Origin: Ignelater luminosus
Lineage: Eukaryota > Arthropoda > Insecta > Coleoptera > Elateridae
DNA: 64,000 nucleotides
Assembly (NCBI GenBank): GCA_011009095.1
Contig: VTPC01001072.1
Coordinates: 371,719-435,718, forward strand
Direction: 5' to 3'
Within the stretch, counting starts at the first letter, position 1, and every line of letters starts with the position of its first letter. The translations under genes were made by a program, and so were the position numbers. A model generated the notes under the pieces. That model saw nothing but the letters and a program-made list of their open reading frames with translations. It was not told the DNA's origin and made no database searches. Positions 60,760 through 64,000 of the stretch are shown here, in pieces.

Positions 60760-62339
60760 CTATCTATCAGGGAATAAACTTTCATAGGACGGAGGTAAAT
60801 CTTTATCTTCTTCACTTGAACCAGCTGCAAGTGTACTAGAAACATTACCTCTTGTGGAACCACTACTCGGCACTGTTGTTGTATTTCTTGAAGACGGTTC
60901 ATTCAATTCCATTGTTCTCGTCTATGATGAAAGCATAAACATAACTATCAACTTAAGCTCAAATGATATATACTCACGTTGGGATTAGAACTTCCTGGGC
61001 TGGCAAATTCTTCGGCCCAACATAATTTTTTGTACTTTCGACATAACCATACAAAACATATAAAGAAAATAAAAACTACCAGCAGTAATGTTACAGAACC
61101 GATTATTACTTTATTACCCACAGATTTCTTGCGGTCATCTTGATTCTAAACAACACACATATCATTAATAACTTAATAAGTACCTTCAAACCTTTTATAT
61201 TTACTTTTTCTGAACATCCATTTTCATCTACACAACCAGGATAAGGACAATTAACATAACCATCATTAAAGAAGTCTTTATAAATACATCGTGAATAATA
61301 CAATTCACTACATTGCCTGTCAGTTTTTAATGGGTTATTTCCATTGTAACAATCTAAAACAAATTCATTTAAAGTATATACTAAAAGTTAAAATTTATTT
61401 ACATACTTCTATATGAGGTAAATACTATCTCTAATTCCATTTCTTCATAGCTATGTAATGGTTCGCGCGAAACATAAATATAAACATCCAATTGCCCTAT
61501 TGGTTCGTCAAATGAATTAATAGTAGGTTGTAAATTAGTTGCATAAGCATCAGGAGCGAAAATCGGATCCATTCCTAATGTAGAATGTAATCGTCCACAA
61601 TATTTTTTACTGGAAGAGCCATCGTGTCTTNNNNNNNNNNNNNNNNNNNNNNNNNNNNNNNNNNNNNNNNNNNNNNNNNNNNNNNNNNNNNNNNNNNNNN
61701 NNNNNNNNNNNNNNNAGGTAAATACTATCTCTAATTCCATTTCTTCATAGCTATGTAATGGTTCGCGCGAAACATAAATATAAACATCCAATTGCCCTAT
61801 TGGTTCGTCAAATGAATTAATAGTAGGTTGTAAATTAGTTGCATAAGCATCAGGAGCGAAAATCGGATCCATTCCTAATGTAGAATGTAATCGTCCACAA
61901 TATTTTTTACTGGAAGAGCCATCGTGTCTTTTATATTGCACATAATCTATACATTCATCATTTGACTCATTCTTTCTAAATACAATATTTTGTATAACAA
62001 CAAATAATCCATTGTTACTTTTTGACGTATCAACTTGAAATTTACATGGAAAATTTTTATCCCACTCCAAGGAATGATCGCTTAGTCTTCCTAATGTTAC
62101 TATTAAACCTGAGTTTGATTCAGTACCTAATTTAATTTTTCGTTTTGTTATCGGCGAGCACAATTTATCGTTATCAACAGATACTGGAACAAGTAAATAG
62201 TATATTTGTTTAAGACATTAAATTAGTTAGTTACAAACCACAATGCAAACTTACACATTTTGTATGCTGCTGAAAGATCTACTAGAATTGTTAATAATAT
62301 AAAGAATTTATAATACTGGTATTGGCTACATTCAATCAT
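60760..62339 (-). CDS. Single-pass membrane protein with CUB-like and LDLa-like ectodomain, five exons
   Basis: Exons: 62339-62255, 62183-61407 (interrupted by a false duplication and N-run), 61353-61184, 61145-60978 and 60921-60760. With one copy of the duplicated 215 bases removed, the phases agree: 1062 bases, 353 aa. A signal peptide FFILLTILVDLSAAY sits in exon 1. The ectodomain is CUB-like (PCKFQVD, CIDYVQYK, KKYCGRLHST). A Cys-rich LDLa-like segment follows (CIYKDFFNDGYVNCPYPGCV), then a membrane helix VIIGSVTLLLVVFIFFICFV with CRKYKK stop-transfer. The cytoplasmic tail ends DLPPSYESLFPDR with a PPSY motif able to bind WW/Nedd4 proteins. Probably a receptor or adaptor; the gene is not recognised by name. 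Confidence 0.8.
61416..61930. other. Assembly artefact: identical 215-bp blocks around an N-run
   Basis: 61416-61630 and 61716-61930 are identical, separated by 85 unknown bases (61631-61715). Both lie in one exon of the membrane protein gene, and only a single copy gives a sensible CUB-like domain. This looks like two contig ends that overlap but were joined with a gap. Confidence 0.92.
61631..61715. other. Assembly gap (85 N)
   Basis: A run of N between two identical blocks. Confidence 1.
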
Positions 62340-63350
62340 TGTCGATGTAAATAATAAATACTGTGAAAAAGGTAAACATTTTATCTCATTTAACCTTTTT
62401 GTGATTTTTCTTCACTGACGCAAATGTCAAACTGACAGCTGATTCATAGAGTTGGTAATGTAGTTTACTAGAAGAATACTATTATGCTATTGGTTAATTT
62501 ATAAATTAGCGGAGATATTCGGATTTCAAGTTGCTGTTTAAACACTAGTTTCTTCTTATTATTAATTAATTTGTGATTTATAGCCGTTTAAAATACTTAT
62601 TAGAAGTTTGGATCTTTTGGGAATTTAAAAACAAAGAAATCCTTTTTTCGTTTTAATAGAAAGATCAATAACTACACCCCTGATTTTTCAATATTTAGTT
62701 TGAATTTTCTTTCTTATTTGACTAAATGTGCGTTTTTTCTATTCTTCAGGAGCATCACAGTAGGGTATTAACTAGAAGAAGATGAAATAATCAGAGTGTT
62801 ATGTTGTGTAAACCTTTGTACCTACTTAATGTAGCACAATCTTATGTTAGTTTTTGTCATCCTCATCCGAGATTACGCGTTGCATGCTTACATAAATTTT
62901 TGAAAAGACTGCTTGAAAAAAGATCAAGATATTATTGACTTTTAAACTAATAAGTAACCGCAGGCCCCCTTATAATAAGTATAATTTCTTTATAAATAGT
63001 AATTAAATTAATCATTTTTGTGGGTCAGTGGACGCCCTAATTCGTTGGAATTCCCCGCGGTGCGGAGTCTGCGGGGCCTATCACTACGCTCATTGCTAAT
63101 AAGAAAACGAATCATCTTAAACATATTCAAAGGAACTTTTATTTGAATACAATAGTTATTTGCATAACGAGCATGGAAAGTGTCATATTTTGTTTATTTA
63201 TTTATACTAGTAGTGGGAAGGTGGTGATCCCACGAGTATACGCATCAGTGAACCAACCCATGATTTTTTGAAATTTGGAAGAAATCTTGTACTTTTTTTA
63301 TTACTGCTCCGTAGTGAAATTCTTTCCGTTACTTGCTATTTGGATAAATT
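62340..63350. other. Intergenic upstream of the membrane protein gene
   Basis: No exon seen. The first 200 bases probably hold the promoter of the minus-strand gene. A GC-richer patch at 63020-63090 may already belong to repeat sequence. Confidence 0.4.
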
Positions 63351-63359
63351 CTTAGAATT

Positions 63360-63790
63360 GTTGAATGCCCGTCGCTCTTACAGTTTGTAATCTTGGAGAT
63401 TCGTCTTCTTCATCTACATAATGATTGCTTTTGTAGGATGCCTATCGGTTGAGGTAGAGAGCTTTGGATTGTGGTCTATCAGTATTCTTTATGCGTTTTA
63501 CTGTCTTAAAATTCGGTCGCTAGCTATACGAGTATGTATGAAAGTCTTATAATTCTCTTTCAAACTTCAATCGAGAGGCGCTGTAAAGTTTATTGTTCGA
63601 TCGATGTGCTTATCCCAATCTCTTTGATTTTCACTACCTTAGACAAGTGTTTACACTGATGTTCATTCATTCTACAATTCCATTTGATTGTGGATGTAGC
63701 GGAGTCGTTTTTGTCTTCTTAATACAAATTGCTTGAAAAACATTTGATTGAAAATTTCTGCCTTAGTCAGGGTGGCACTCCGAACCAGCA
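63360..63790 (-). mobile_element. Ty3/Gypsy LTR-retrotransposon fossil (integrase part)
   Basis: The minus strand carries a recognisable integrase segment with the family motif TTPLHPQSNGIVE, followed by the region that links integrase to the end of pol. The copy is broken in several places and looks old. No LTRs, gag or other pol domains were identified, so only a fragment remains. Confidence 0.65.
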
Positions 63791-63799
63791 AACAAATTC

Positions 63800-64000
63800 T
63801 TTAGCAGGACTTCGGCATAGATGCCTGCACAGACCGGGTTTTCTAGTCGGACCTTAATGCGGCCTGGGTCGAAGCTCGGATTCGGGTCGGGCCGGGTCTC
63901 AGTTTAAAAATTTATCGGGCTTTTCAGGCCTATGTCCGTTCAATTGGGCCTGTCGAGCCGTTCGGTCTTGTCGAGACGTTGGAGCCTGTCGGGCCGTTTC
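63800..64000 (-). repeat. GC-rich nested repeat, copy 3 (reverse, cut by window edge)
   Basis: The reverse complement matches the tail and first units of copy 1 (33280-33470): CGACCC, GAGCTTCG, TTTAAA and the CCCGACAG-type units are in the same order. Better preserved than copy 1: it reads GGGTCGAAGCTCGGATTCGG then GTCGGGCCGGGTCTC. It continues beyond the window. Confidence 0.7.

Noticed and set aside
1-64000. CRISPR arrays, bacterial operons, rRNA genes
   Set aside because: Nothing with direct-repeat/spacer structure or rRNA signatures was seen; this is animal nuclear DNA.

Overview
The window is animal nuclear DNA, very AT-rich, with spliced protein genes, long introns and many decayed transposons. 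The gene families (an NSD-type histone methyltransferase, the SR protein B52, an insect-style PUSL1 and several mariner types) point to an insect. A beetle is my best guess, but nothing in the sequence proves the order. An N-run flanked by a perfect 215-bp duplication shows this is a draft scaffold.

Layout. 1-12.4 kb is gene-poor: a transposase scrap at the left edge, an old tandem duplication split by a mariner (551-1821), two minisatellites (5843-6600 of ~163 bp units, 8300-8890 of ~142 bp units) and a nearly intact mariner (9078-10360). 12.4-17.9 kb is a compact plus-strand cluster: PUSL1 (five exons, 313 aa), B52 (304 aa) and a DUSP19-like phosphatase (193 aa). The last PUSL1 exon lies inside what looks like the 5'-UTR intron of B52, and only 28 bases separate the PUSL1 stop from the B52 start. 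19-25 kb holds a piggyBac relic, a Mutator-like relic and a 717-bp element with 151-bp terminal inverted repeats. A small two-exon leucine-zipper gene (169 aa) lies at 25.5-26.1 kb.

29.5-57.2 kb is one minus-strand gene, an NSD-family H3K36 methyltransferase (Mes-4/NSD1-like). I resolved eleven coding exons whose phases all agree, giving 2151 aa: PWWP, PHD fingers, second PWWP, AWS-SET-postSET and a C-terminal PHD. Its introns hold LINE pieces, a mariner, a Transib (RAG1-related) copy, a long-inverted-repeat Tc1/mariner element, another mariner relic and a 402-bp MITE.

58-64 kb contains a GC-rich nested repeat (three dispersed copies in the window), a minus-strand single-pass membrane protein gene (353 aa, CUB-like and LDLa-like ectodomain, C-terminal PPSY) that carries the assembly duplication, and a broken Ty3/Gypsy integrase piece at the right edge.

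Functionally, PUSL1 (tRNA modification), B52 (splicing), the phosphatase and NSD (chromatin) are housekeeping or regulatory genes that need not act together. The clearest non-standard points are the PUSL1/B52 interleaving, the ~255-residue insert inside NSD PHD finger 1, the Transib copy with RSS-like ends, the unclassified GC-rich repeat family and the false duplication at 61.4-61.9 kb.
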